From: Acidimicrobiia bacterium
GTDB lineage: Bacteria > Acidobacteriota > Vicinamibacteria > Vicinamibacterales > CAVVIG01
Direction: 5' to 3'
Length of the DNA: 64,000 bases
Assembly: GCA_016871175.1 (NCBI GenBank)
Contig: VFZL01000021.1
Span: 1-64,000, forward strand
Of this stretch, positions 27,546 through 36,487 are shown piece by piece. The notes beneath the pieces are model-generated. The model did not search any database, was not told the DNA's origin, and saw only the letters and a program-made list of their open reading frames with translations. The position numbers and the translations under genes were made by a program. Position 1 is the first letter of the stretch. The number at the start of each line of letters is the position of its first letter.

Positions 27546-28319
27546 TCAGCGTCCCGCCACGCCCCGAGCCACCGCACGTTCAACGCCGCCCGCGGCCGAC
27601 GTCTTGCCGAGCTCCTTCCAAGCTTCGATGAGGATTGGCTTGATGATGCCGGCGAACAGGTCATAAGCGGGTGGGTGGAAGTGCAGGCCGTCGGACCGAT
27701 AGAGCTCCCTCTTCGGCTCACCGTTAGTGTCGAAGAGTACAGGATTGAGGTCGATGTACCGCAGATGCTGGGTGTTACCAGCGGCTGCGCGGAGCTCTGA
27801 ATTGACGGCGTCGACCACACTCCAGCGATCGCGTTTGTCCGGCGACTTGTTGATGGCGACGAAGTAGACCCGCGTCTCCGGCAGGGCGGCGTGGGTGCGG
27901 TCAATGAACGCCTTGATGCGTGACACGATGTCCGGCGCGGACTCGCCTGCCTTCACGTCGTTACTGCCCGTGTAGTAGACGATGATCCGCGGGCGGTAGG
28001 GGAGGACGATCTGATCCATGTAGTGGAGCACTTCCCACGTCCGCGAACCGCCGAACGCGCGGTTGAAGACCGGCAGCGGCGCCATATGCTCGCGAACGTT
28101 CGTCCACTGGCGGAAGATGCTGCTTCCAATGAAGAGGATCGCGTCTCGAGGCGGTGGATCGGTCCTGTCGCGATCCACGAACGCGCGGATGTCGGCCGCG
28201 AACCCGATCGGTCGGTGGGCTGGGGCGGCAGCTGTGGCGGCCTGCGCTGAGGCTCTATCTACATCAAGCGGCCAGAGGGTCAGGAGACCGAAGAGAACGA
28301 CCACCAGGATCCGTCGCAT
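27546..28319 (-). CDS. GDSL/SGNH-family esterase, exported
   Basis: A 257-residue SGNH hydrolase from ATG 28319 (GGAGG upstream); longer in-frame extensions lack a signal peptide. Signal peptide ILVVVLFGLLTLWPL. Blocks: FIGSSIF (nucleophile Ser, in place of GDS), FGGSRTWEV (block II Gly), YTGSNDVKAG (block III Asn) and RSDGLHFHP (block V Asp-His). The set is complete, so an active lipase, esterase or carbohydrate deacetylase is likely. It is the first gene of the run continuing with the SMP-30-like and phosphotriesterase-like genes. Confidence 0.87.
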   Translation of the reverse strand: MRRILVVVLFGLLTLWPLDVDRASAQAATAAAPAHRPIGFAADIRAFVDRDRTDPPPRDAILFIGSSIFRQWTNVREHMAPLPVFNRAFGGSRTWEVLHYMDQIVLPYRPRIIVYYTGSNDVKAGESAPDIVSRIKAFIDRTHAALPETRVYFVAINKSPDKRDRWSVVDAVNSELRAAAGNTQHLRYIDLNPVLFDTNGEPKRELYRSDGLHFHPPAYDLFAGIIKPILIEAWKELGKTSAAGGVERAVARGVAGR

Positions 28320-28533
28320 GCGTCCCTCCAGGACAGGCCACATCCTACACGGGTACTTCTTGCGCGTCAGCCGTGTTCTCGAGGCGCGCAGTCGAATCGC
28401 CACGCGCGTTCCTGACGGGCGCAGGGAGACCGAGGACTGAGACGGCCGGCGTCGCGGTGACGGCGCGACACATGCGATCGCTTTGGCGTGCCACATCGAA
28501 GCCTCGCGACAGGGCTCGCCCGGAGCCGCCTGG

Positions 28534-28997
28534 CTAATGCGGCGGCGTACGCTCGAAGGCGAACGCCTTGAGAAGATCCGCGCGGGACTTCTCATCCAGG
28601 GCCATCACGCGAAGCACGTCGCTGATGGAGATCATCCCCCGATAGCGTTGACGCGCGTCGCCGCTGGCCTCGAGCACGAGGAGGTGGTAGATGCGGTGCT
28701 GTTCCATCAGCCGCAGGCACTCGTCGACAGGCCGGTCAAGTGACGCGCTCACCAGCGAGGTGCTCATGATCTCCGCATCTCCGCGACACGGGTCCAGTCC
28801 GGACAGACATTCTCGGCCGCGATCTTGTCGGAGATGTCGCTCTGGGAGAGAACGCCGACGACCCGGCCGTGCTCGTCGACGACCCCAACAGCTCGGACCT
28901 GCCGCTCACGCAGGTAGCGGGCCGCCTGATGCACGGTGAGACTCTCGGAGACAGCGTAGACGTCGGTCCGCGATCCGATCGCATCCTGAAGAGTCAT
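28534..28997 (-). pseudogene. CBS-domain-pair protein, frameshifted by an 8-bp tandem duplication
   Basis: A two-CBS protein of about 150 residues in its intact form. The first domain (VHQAARYLRERQVRAVGVVDEHGRVVGVLSQ, in the frame from ATG 28997) reads into stop after RVAEMRRS. The second (IMSTSLVSASLDRPVDECL, RGMISISDVLRVM) is in another frame ending at 28534. An 8-bp unit ATCTCCGC is repeated exactly at 28769-28776 and 28777-28784; removing one copy joins the domains as VAEIMSTSLV. CBS pairs bind adenine nucleotides and regulate partner proteins. AGGAG lies before ATG 28997. The Nudix gene is divergent 147 bp away. Confidence 0.85.
28769..28784. repeat. 8-bp tandem duplication causing the CBS frameshift
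   Basis: ATCTCCGC occurs twice in direct contact. Deleting one unit restores a single CBS-pair reading frame. Confidence 0.85.
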
Positions 28998-29144
28998 CGG
29001 TGGCTCTCCTTGCTCAAGTGCCCGGATCGTCGCACGAGAGACCCCGTATCGCAGCAAGAATCTGAGGTCGAGCTTGCCTCCTGGGGCCGCAACAAGCGCG
29101 GCTGTGCGAGAATTCGGACGCTTCAGTCCGCTTTCGTCAAAGAC

Positions 29145-29546
29145 ATGATCCCTCAAGCCGGAGCGATTGCCGTCCGAATCCGCGAGCGTAAGCCGGAGGT
29201 CCTGGTCGTGAGAGCGAAGCGGAACCCGCACGACTGGATCTTTCCGAAGGGCCATATCGAGCCGGGTGAGGACGCCGCCGCAGCCGCTGTGCGAGAGCTC
29301 CTCGAGGAAGGCGGTGTCGTCGGACGGGCCGCGAACTGGGTCGGCACGTCGGAAGTCGTGCTCGGCGACCGACGCCTGTCAGTGTCGTACTACCTGGTTT
29401 GGTATGAGTCAGACGGGACTCCGAAGGAGAAACGCGAGAAGGCGTGGGTGTCGTTTGCCGAGGCGGACAGGCGTCTGGCGTTCGAAGACGCCCGTCGCTT
29501 TCTGGCAATCGTTGGGAGGCTAGTGGCACCCGCCTCGGCGCAGTGA
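29145..29546 (+). CDS. Nudix hydrolase
   Basis: A 133-residue protein with a full Nudix box: GHIEPGEDAAAAAVRELLEE then GGV (about residues 43-65), where the Glu residues bind Mg2+. PHDWIFPKG before the box and VSYYLVWYESDGTP after it resemble diadenosine polyphosphate hydrolase-like (AP4A) members, which clear dinucleotide alarmones, but the substrate is not fixed by sequence. ATG 29145 is used because the protein then begins at a first beta strand (IPQAGAIAVRI); no strong ribosome-binding site is visible. It is divergent from the CBS gene. Confidence 0.88.
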   Translation: MIPQAGAIAVRIRERKPEVLVVRAKRNPHDWIFPKGHIEPGEDAAAAAVRELLEEGGVVGRAANWVGTSEVVLGDRRLSVSYYLVWYESDGTPKEKREKAWVSFAEADRRLAFEDARRFLAIVGRLVAPASAQ

Positions 29547-29571
29547 CTCCCTGACGGGCCCTAAGCTTGCC

Positions 29572-30894
29572 CTAAGGTCTGGCGATCCGGAAGAGCGTGG
29601 ACGCCGTGCGGACGACGAGGCTTCGACCGGCGACTGCAGGTGTCGCAAGCGTCAACTCCCCGAGCGAGTTCTTACCGAGCACCTTGAACTCCGGTCCGGC
29701 TTGGACGACGAACGTGTCGCCGTCTTCACTGAGCAGGAAGACCTTCCCGTTGTACGCCCACGGCGATGACGTGAAGCCGGTCGATTCGGCCGAAATCCGC
29801 TGGCGCCCGTAGATCTCCTTGCCGGTCTTCGCATCGTGGCAGGTCAGAAACCCGCGATCATGCAGCGTGTACAGGTAGTCGCCGTACACGAGAGGTGTTG
29901 GATTGTACGGCCCCGCGGTCGGATTCGACCACGCGATGAACGCATTCGATGTTTCGCCAGCCTTCAGCGAGATGTCGCCCGAGGCCCCCGGGCGGATCGC
30001 GTAAGTGGGGCGGAGTTGATCCGCGACATAGCCAGACGAAATGTAGAGGAGCCCGTGTCGCGCGAAGGGGGTCGGGATGGCGATCGTGGACATCCCGCTC
30101 AGCTCCCACAAAAGCTTGCCATCCACGTCGTACGCCCGCGTCTTATCGGAGCCGGCCGTGATGATCTCCGTTCGCTTGTCGTGCTCCCACACGAACGGCG
30201 TCGTCCAGTTCGTACCCTCCTGGCGTTCGACGCGCCAGAGCTCCGAGCCCGTCACTTTGTTGTAGGCCATCATGAAGGAGCGGTCGTCGTTGTCGACGAC
30301 GAGATACACCCGATCTCTGTGAACCACTGGTGAAGACGCCGTACCCCAGCCGTTCCGGATTCTGAACGGACCCATTGGCTTGGACCAGAGCGGCTTGCCG
30401 TTCAGGTCGAACACGAAGAGCCCGACGTTGCCGAAGTAGACGTACACGCGCTCTCCGTCGGTCACCGGTGTCTCAGAGGCGTAGCTGTTCTTGAGGTGCT
30501 TTGCGCCGCCCGGCACCGCGGCCTTGACCTCACGTTCCCACCGTCGTTGGCCCGTTCTCAGGTCGTAGTCGGAGACGATCCACTTGTACTCGCCCTTCGG
30601 CTCGGTGATGTAGGTGCCCAGATACAGACCCGGTTTCGGCTTCTCCGCATCGGTCGCGGTGACGGCGGACGTCACGATGACGTGGTCGTTCCACACCACC
30701 GGAGAGCTCCATCCGATGCCGGGCACATTGACCTTCCAGACCACGTTCTCGGTCTGGCTCCAGGTTTCGGGGAGTCGAGGATCGTCAGCGGCGACGCCCG
30801 CCTGCGAGCCACGAAACTGGGGCCAGTTCTCGGCATGGAGAAGCGAGATTGACGAGAGGGTGAGGATCAGAGCGGCTGCCGCCGGCTGTTTCAT
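29572..30894 (-). CDS. PQQ-like beta-propeller repeat protein, exported
   Basis: A 440-residue secreted eight-bladed propeller of the PQQ-dehydrogenase-like type without an enzyme domain. After a signal peptide (AAALILTLSSISLLHAE) it reads NWPQFRGSQAGVAADDP, the standard opening of this family in Acidobacteriota and Planctomycetes, followed by repeated blades (GWGTASSPVVHRDRVYLVVDN, YTLHDRGFLTCHDAKTGKE). PQQ binding itself is not assured. The -10-like TACAAT ends 6 nt before the ATG, so the transcript may be leaderless. The gene is convergent with the Nudix gene with 25 bp between stops. Confidence 0.85.
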   Translation of the reverse strand: MKQPAAAALILTLSSISLLHAENWPQFRGSQAGVAADDPRLPETWSQTENVVWKVNVPGIGWSSPVVWNDHVIVTSAVTATDAEKPKPGLYLGTYITEPKGEYKWIVSDYDLRTGQRRWEREVKAAVPGGAKHLKNSYASETPVTDGERVYVYFGNVGLFVFDLNGKPLWSKPMGPFRIRNGWGTASSPVVHRDRVYLVVDNDDRSFMMAYNKVTGSELWRVERQEGTNWTTPFVWEHDKRTEIITAGSDKTRAYDVDGKLLWELSGMSTIAIPTPFARHGLLYISSGYVADQLRPTYAIRPGASGDISLKAGETSNAFIAWSNPTAGPYNPTPLVYGDYLYTLHDRGFLTCHDAKTGKEIYGRQRISAESTGFTSSPWAYNGKVFLLSEDGDTFVVQAGPEFKVLGKNSLGELTLATPAVAGRSLVVRTASTLFRIARP

Positions 30895-30900
30895 AGGCGG

Positions 30901-30906
30901 ATTGTA
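30901..30906 (-). promoter_or_regulatory. -10-like TACAAT, 6 nt before the PQQ-propeller ATG
   Basis: The spacing places transcription start at or next to the A of the ATG. No -35 match is seen at 17 bp. Confidence 0.35.
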
Positions 30907-31054
30907 CTGGGTTCAGTGGCTGGCGGGCTACTACGGTCTCAGGTCCCGAGCCGCGTCCCGGTTCACCATGGACGCGGCGCCCGCCGACGACATGCCGGGC
31001 GACTCGCGACTGGCGACCTGTGACCGACAGCTCGTGACTGCGGGGAGTGGGCGA

Positions 31055-31486
31055 CTACTTCTTCAGGGCTTCGACGAGCTGATGCACGTACATCAGCCGC
31101 TCGACCCGTTCGGCGCCCAGCACGTAGATTTCGTACACGATCGCCTTGACGGCCGCAATCAGGGCGCGGAGCGCCTCGGGCGAGAGGGGTTCGTCGCCCG
31201 CTCCGAGCATGGCAAGGATTTGGAAAAGCGCGGGTGCCACAGCGGGATGCTTCTCGCTGAGCGTGAGCAAGCTAGTCGCGTAGTCGGGGGCTTCCGCGTG
31301 TTCCATCTGCAGGACGGTCCGAATGGCGGTACGCGGGCAGGCCGTGCCGCCGGTGGTGAACGCCATGTCGAGGCAGCCGTCGGCTTCATCGAGCAGCTTG
31401 CGCAGCGGCGCAGGCACGCGTTCGTCGACCTCTAGAAAGCGTGGGTTTCCAGTGGAGGGGGCGGCGGCGACCGTCCTGGTGCTCAT
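31055..31486 (-). CDS. Small helical protein of unknown function
   Basis: A 143-residue, apparently all-alpha protein without signal peptide or membrane segment. It has a Cys-containing loop (FTTGGTACPRTAI) and long amphipathic helices (RALIAAVKAIVYEIYVLGAERVERLMYVHQLVEALKK). No family recognised. It sits alone between the PQQ and MscS genes on the same strand. The start codon is the first in-frame candidate and could be later. Confidence 0.6.
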   Translation of the reverse strand: MSTRTVAAAPSTGNPRFLEVDERVPAPLRKLLDEADGCLDMAFTTGGTACPRTAIRTVLQMEHAEAPDYATSLLTLSEKHPAVAPALFQILAMLGAGDEPLSPEALRALIAAVKAIVYEIYVLGAERVERLMYVHQLVEALKK

Positions 31487-31715
31487 GGCTCGGAGGCGTT
31501 CTCCTCGGAGGCGTTCTCGAAGAAGGTTGACCGCGCGCGACCGTCAGGCGCGGACGCGCGTGCTCAAGGGACTACAAGAAGTGGGCCTGCACCGGTGGGG
31601 TGCGAACCCGGCAGGGAAGGCCCACCGCAGTCATCGCGCGGCGATGCGCGGCGGCAGGCGGTTGCAGATTTCGTACTCCAGATACGTTTTCGTCACGAAC
31701 GGGTCAGCCCCACGC

Positions 31716-32855
31716 TCATCGCGCGACGGGAGGGCGTTCGCTGGCTGGGGCAGCGACAGCGGCCGGCGCGGGTAGGGCGGCGGCGGGACGCACCGGCATG
31801 ACGAGACCCAGTTCGTCGAAGGTCTTTACGATTCGGCGCCGCAGTTCACGCGCCACATCCCACTGGCGGAGCGGCAGGGTCTTGACGCGCACCCGCAACA
31901 CCATCCCTGCTTCTTCAAAGGCCTCGATGCCGAGCACCTCGACTGGCCCGAGAAGAATCGGACCAAGCGCCGGGTCGGTCGCGAGCCCAGCGCCGAGCTC
32001 TCGCAGAACCGCGAAGACCCGGTCGGGATCCTCGGCGTAGCCGATTCGCACGTCTACGACCGCATAGGAGAAATCCTTCGTTCGATTCGACAGTCGATCG
32101 ATCGAGCCGTTGGGGAAGACATGGACCGTGCCGTCCGAGTCTCGAAGCACGATGGTTCGGAGGTTGATCGCTTCGACGAGACCTCCGACGCCATTGATCA
32201 CAGCGACGTCGCCGACCCGGATCTGATTCTCGAGGGTCAAGAAGAATCCGGCGATGAGATCCTTCACGAGGGTGTGGGCGCCGAAGCCCACGGCGAGCCC
32301 CACGATACCGGCCCCGGTCAGGATCGGCATGATGTCCACTTGCAGCTCGTGCAGCACCATGAGGCCGGCGATGCTCACAACGAGGACGGTGAGCGCGTTC
32401 TGAACCAGCCTGCTCAGCGTGCGAGCCCGCTTCAGCCGCTCGTCCTTGTCGGGGCTGGTGGGATCCCCCATCTCCAGCTCGATCCCTCGAGCGGTGGCCG
32501 AGATGATCCGCAGCACCGCATAGGTGAGGATGCTGATCACGAGAATCCGAAAGCCCGAGCCGAAGAGCCAGGCCGTGAGCGCGCGCGACGTGAGCCCAAC
32601 GCTGGTCTCGACGCCAGCCAGTTCGAGCGCGGGGAGCGCCAGCGCGAGAACGGCGGCAGCGAAGACGGCGAAGCGGATGACGCGGATGGGATGATGGACG
32701 ATGGCGGCGACGCCCGCGAGCGGACCGTCGTCGCGGACCACGGAAAGCAGGGCCGCTCGGGCCAGGCGTCCGACGATCCCTGCCGCGAGGTACGCCGCGA
32801 CGACAACAGCGGTCAGTGCGAGGGTGACCCGAGCCCAGTCGGCAGATGCGGGCAT
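31716..32855 (-). CDS. MscS-family mechanosensitive channel
   Basis: A 379-residue inner-membrane channel. Hydrophobic segments lie near 8-30, 60-85, 100-120 and 150-175, then the pore-lining TM3 with Gly/Ala packing (ILTGAGIVGLAVGFGAHTLVKDLIAGFF) and the cytoplasmic vestibule beta domain (ENQIRVGDVAVI, NLRTIVLRDSDGTVHVFPNGSI). These are hallmark MscS motifs. The C-terminal 30 residues are Ala/Pro-rich. It opens under hypo-osmotic shock to release solutes. Immediately after its stop another minus-strand frame stays open without recognised similarity. Confidence 0.93.
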   Translation of the reverse strand: MPASADWARVTLALTAVVVAAYLAAGIVGRLARAALLSVVRDDGPLAGVAAIVHHPIRVIRFAVFAAAVLALALPALELAGVETSVGLTSRALTAWLFGSGFRILVISILTYAVLRIISATARGIELEMGDPTSPDKDERLKRARTLSRLVQNALTVLVVSIAGLMVLHELQVDIMPILTGAGIVGLAVGFGAHTLVKDLIAGFFLTLENQIRVGDVAVINGVGGLVEAINLRTIVLRDSDGTVHVFPNGSIDRLSNRTKDFSYAVVDVRIGYAEDPDRVFAVLRELGAGLATDPALGPILLGPVEVLGIEAFEEAGMVLRVRVKTLPLRQWDVARELRRRIVKTFDELGLVMPVRPAAALPAPAAVAAPASERPPVAR

Positions 32856-32963
32856 GGCGAAGGGCGCAGCTTGAGATTACACCGTCGGGCAGGGACTCAC
32901 CCGAGCCCCTGCGAGAGCCGGAGGCGACTGGGCCTGGGTGTGGGACAGCGCGCCACGGCGGAC

Positions 32964-33569
32964 CTAGTTAAACCGAACCCCGATGAGCAAGGCCCACGCC
33001 CTGGTCTTGATTTCGTTGCTCGCCGAGAAGTTCTTCGAGATGTTTCTCAGGCCGCGGTTGTATCGCACCTCAGCCAGAAAGCGCGTGATCTCGATGCCGC
33101 CGCCGAACACGAGGTTCACGTCGTAGCCTTCGGTGAAGTCGATGATGTCGACACCGTTGAACTCGGACTTGAGCCGGAAGTCCATCGCCGGACCGGCTAA
33201 GCCGTAGACGCCGATGCCGCTCAGACTCCGGGACCCCGCGTTCACTCGCAGCAACACCGGAATCTCCAGCATGTGGATGTCGAGATCGCGGTTGGTCGGC
33301 AGCCGTGAACCCTTGCGCGCGTACAAAATGTCGGCTTCGACGCCGATCAACCCTCCCCGGTTGCCTCCGATGAACAGGCCCCCGATGAGGCCCGTGCGAT
33401 TCTGGATCAGATCGTCGTTCCTCCCGAAGTCGAGAGAGGAAAACAGGAGTCCTCCCTTGAGCCCGACGCCGATCCCCTCGGCGTTCTGTGCGTTGACAGT
33501 CGACGCGACCGTCGCGAGTAGAACCGCCAGTGGAAGCGCCAGACGAATACGACCGAGTCTTGGTGTCAT
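32964..33569 (-). CDS. PorT-like outer-membrane beta-barrel protein
   Basis: 201 residues from ATG 33569 with GGAGG upstream; extensions to 33632 lack a signal. Signal peptide LALPLAVLLATVASTVNAQ, then alternating barrel strands (GVGLKGGLLFSSLDF, GLIGVEADILYARKG, HMLEIPVLLRVNAG) ending AWALLIGVRFN. The pattern matches PorT-type small barrels (eight strands), which are structural or adhesion-related. A second, broken barrel gene lies 80 bp upstream on the same strand. Confidence 0.82.
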   Translation of the reverse strand: MTPRLGRIRLALPLAVLLATVASTVNAQNAEGIGVGLKGGLLFSSLDFGRNDDLIQNRTGLIGGLFIGGNRGGLIGVEADILYARKGSRLPTNRDLDIHMLEIPVLLRVNAGSRSLSGIGVYGLAGPAMDFRLKSEFNGVDIIDFTEGYDVNLVFGGGIEITRFLAEVRYNRGLRNISKNFSASNEIKTRAWALLIGVRFN

Positions 33570-33648
33570 GAGCCCTCCTCCCGAGGGGGCTGGGGTGATC
33601 TCCAGCTTAGATCGCCCGCGCCACGACTCCAACTCTGCCGGGGCCGCG

Positions 33649-34174
33649 CTATCGACTCAGTGGGAACACGACGCCCACACCGACCCGCAGTCCATCGACG
33701 TCTCCTCGGTCCCGGATCACGCGGCGCCAATCCACTTGGGCTCGGAACGCGAAGTGGGTCCGCGCGGCCATGTCGAAACCGAGGCCGGGCTGAATGGCAA
33801 ACTCGCGCGGCTGTGCGCAGCAGCGCTCAACGCCCAGCAGTATCTGGGCGAAGGGCGCGAACTGTCGATAGCGTTCGCTGGAACCGCAGGCCGCCAAAGT
33901 AGCTGCTGATGTTGTCGTCCTCGAAGTGGTTGTATCCGATCTCGCCGAGCGCCGAGGCGCTCAGGTTCTGCCCGATGAGAAACCGTTACGCCACGTCGGC
34001 CTGCAACCCGACGTTGCTGGTCTGGTTGTACTCGTTCATCGTGATGTTGTACAGGACCGCGGCGCTCAGGTCGTAGTCCTGCGAGGTGGGCGCTTGTTGG
34101 GCCATCGCCGGCGTCACGGTCAGACTGAACACGACGAGGACGAATCGGAGAATCGACGCAGCTCGATGACGCAA
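33649..34174 (-). pseudogene. Outer-membrane beta-barrel protein with TAA and frameshift
   Basis: TTG 34174 with GGAGG six bases upstream starts a signal peptide (ILRFVLVVFSLTVTPAMAQ) and barrel strands to SNVGLQADVA. A TAA at 33986-33988 follows, yet the frame continues with barrel sequence (RFLIGQNLSASALGEIGYN, NISSYFGGLRF). Near 33885 it shifts to another frame carrying RYRQFAPFAQILLGVE and the end GLRVGVGVVFPLSR. The intact product would be about 173 residues, with VAY-RFL expected at the stop (TAC to TAA). It is related in type to the barrel gene downstream. Confidence 0.72.
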
Positions 34175-34265
34175 TTCACACCTCCACGACGGTTTGGGGG
34201 GAACCAAGTCTCAGCCGGGATGATAGCAGGAGGGTCGAGGACCGGGGAACTGTGGTCGCCGGCCG

Positions 34266-35680
34266 CTACCGCTGGAAGCGAACGGAATCGAAGACCCGCT
34301 CGAACGTGCTGAGATAGACGTTGTATTCCCGATCCGGCACGACTGCAATGCCGTAGAACAACGTGCCGCCCGAAAGCTGCGTGGTGATCACCTGGACGGT
34401 CTCGCTCTCTTGAGTAGCCTCCGACACATTCGAGAGCCGACGCACCAACGCCGGTCGGCCGCCGAGGTCCGTGCGGCTGAACCCTTCTCGCGCGCGCATC
34501 CGCGGATTGCCGCACGAGAGTGATGCGATCAGGTTCTCGGAGGCGTCCTGCAGATCACGGCCCAGGTTCAGCGCGAAACCGAACTCCACGCCGTGGGTGA
34601 AGACAATCTGTCCGTTGTAGGACCCGAGGGCACCGGCAGGCGCAAAGGTGACGGCCGCCGACCCCTGGGACTCCTGCCAGTTGCGGGTACGGCGACGCGG
34701 AAGATATTCCCCGCGGTGTGCTGGCGGAACCGATCCGATGGCGGAGGCACATTGCCGCTCGGGGGGCGTGTCACGCCGCCGCGGGGGCTCCTGGCGGGCT
34801 TCGACTTGGCCAGCTCCTCGCTCGACGGCGCTTTCGGGAGGGAGCCTAAGTGGGTCTTGACGCGAGCGAATCGAGGTGAGGCGCCGACGGGATTCTCGAT
34901 ACGCAGCGACTCGGCCTCCGTCGTGATGTACTCAGAGCGATTTCCCGGGTTGGGGTGGCTGCTCAGCCACTCGGGTCCGGCGCCTCCGCCATTCTTCTCG
35001 ATCGTGCGGAACATCGCAGCCATGTCCCTCGCGTCGTACCCGACGCGCGACATGATTTGCGAACCGAGCAGATCCGCCTGCTTCTCGTACTCCCGCCCGT
35101 ACTTGAGGAAGACCGTCCCGAGGGTGAATCCGGTGCCCTGCGCGATCACATCACCGACTCGACCGCCCACGACGGCGCCGAGGATCGCGCCTGCGACCTG
35201 GCCGAGCTGGAATCGCTGCGCCTTGCTGGCTTGTGCGGTCCCGTGTCGCAGCACCACGTGGCTGATCTCGTGGGCCATCACGCCGGCGACCTCGCCTTCC
35301 GAGCTGGCCGCCTCGATCATGCCGCGGTTGACGAACATCGGTCCGCCGGGCAGGGCGAACGCGTTGATGTCTCGCACGTTCACAGTTTCGAACGTGTACT
35401 TGAACGCCGGCTGATTGAGCTCCGGGGGAATGCCACCCACGAGGCGCCGTCCGAGGTCGTCGACAAACGACGTCACGTTGTCATCCTGCATCATCGGCAG
35501 TTCTTGGCGGGAGAGGGCCGCGGCTTCGAGACCGAGCTCGACATCCTGCTGCGGGGTGTACTTGTTCTTTGGCGGAACGATCCGCGTTTGAGCTCCAAGG
35601 AGCGCGACCGACAAGGCGATGGTCGCCAGGGTTCCGAGTGCACCAACCGGTCTGAGCTCGCGTCTGGTTATCTTTCTCAC
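34266..35680 (-). pseudogene. M48-family metalloprotease with one frameshift
   Basis: A BepA/YfgC-like zinc protease. After an N-terminal hydrophobic segment (LATIALSVALLGAQ) it has VMAHEISHVVLRHGT (HExxH) and REYEKQADLLG (third ligand Glu), then a Pro-rich linker and a C-terminal beta domain. Near 34681 one base is missing: FRVAVPA should continue NWQESQGSAAVTFAP, found one frame over and running to FERVFDSVRFQR at 34266. The protease domain is intact, so a truncated product could still be active. GATAAT at 35695-35690 abuts a TTG (35689); GTG 35680 is used as start. BepA homologues handle outer-membrane assembly quality control. Confidence 0.85.
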
Positions 35681-35911
35681 GTTTGCCAAATTATCACGTA
35701 CTCGGAGGCGCGTCCGGCCAACGCGTGCGCCAGTCCGCAGGCGATGAGCCGGGCTCCCTGTCGCGATTTGTCAGGCTCAGCGGACGTCGCGTCAGTTTTT
35801 GTCACGTGCAGCGGCCGCTCACGCGCGCGCACCACTGGTCAACGCACGTCCCTCTTGCGCAGGACCAGCGCCGGCGCAGCGCCTGCAGGGCCGAGGGCGG
35901 AGCCACATTCC

Positions 35912-36443
35912 GTGCGTATTCGAAGTGCCCAAGGCTTTGCGCTCATCGAGATCCTCTTCGTCTGCGGCATCATTGGCCTGCTCTCGCTGCTGGCGATGCC
36001 GAGACTGCTCATGGCCCGGCAGGCGGCGGGCGCCGCCTCTGCAATCGGCGCCATGCGGACGATCAACAGCTCGCAACTGACCTTCGCCTTGACCTGCGGC
36101 GGCGGCTTCTGTTCGCCCCGGCTGACCGTTCTCGGCACCCCGCCTCCGTCCAGCGTCGTCGGGTTCATCAGCCCGAACCTCGCGCAAGCCGACACGTTCA
36201 TCAATAGCGGCTACACGATTCAGATGACGGCCGCCGCGGAGCCCGGGGCGCCCCCCAGGCTGCAACGGGTTGACGGGAGGCGAAGGGGGTCGTGGGTTCA
36301 AGGCCGCTGCCGGTCCTGTCGAGCCCACCGACTCACGTTACTTCGGCCTCAACTCCAACGGACAGATTTGGGAGCACACGGCAGAGCTGTTCACCACGAT
36401 GCCCGAGTCGGGCGAATCGCCCCTTGGTCGCGTCTTGAAGTAG
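35912..36443 (+). pseudogene. Type IV pilin-like protein, frameshifted at a C6 run
   Basis: GTG 35912 begins a class III signal: short positive leader, then GFALIEILFVCGIIGLLSLLA, with Gly/Phe cleavage site and conserved Glu5 (Ala replaces the usual Thr). The body reads RQAAGAASAIGAMRTINS and FALTCGGGFCSP. At the six-C run 36251-36256 the frame is lost; one frame over the protein continues GCNGLTGGEGG, FKAAAGPVEPTDSRYFGLNS and QIWEHTAELF to a TAG at 36441-36443. The restored length is about 176 residues. No pilus assembly genes are adjacent, as is common for these stand-alone Acidobacteriota pilins. Confidence 0.8.
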
Positions 36444-36487
36444 GTCGCGTGTCGTGTCCTTGACTGCGGTGAGAGGCGGTTGCAGCG

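Noticed and set aside
31590-31620. tRNA T-arm-like sequence (GTGCGAACCCGG)
   Set aside because: It does not match GGTTCGAATCC and no acceptor, D or anticodon arm could be paired around it.
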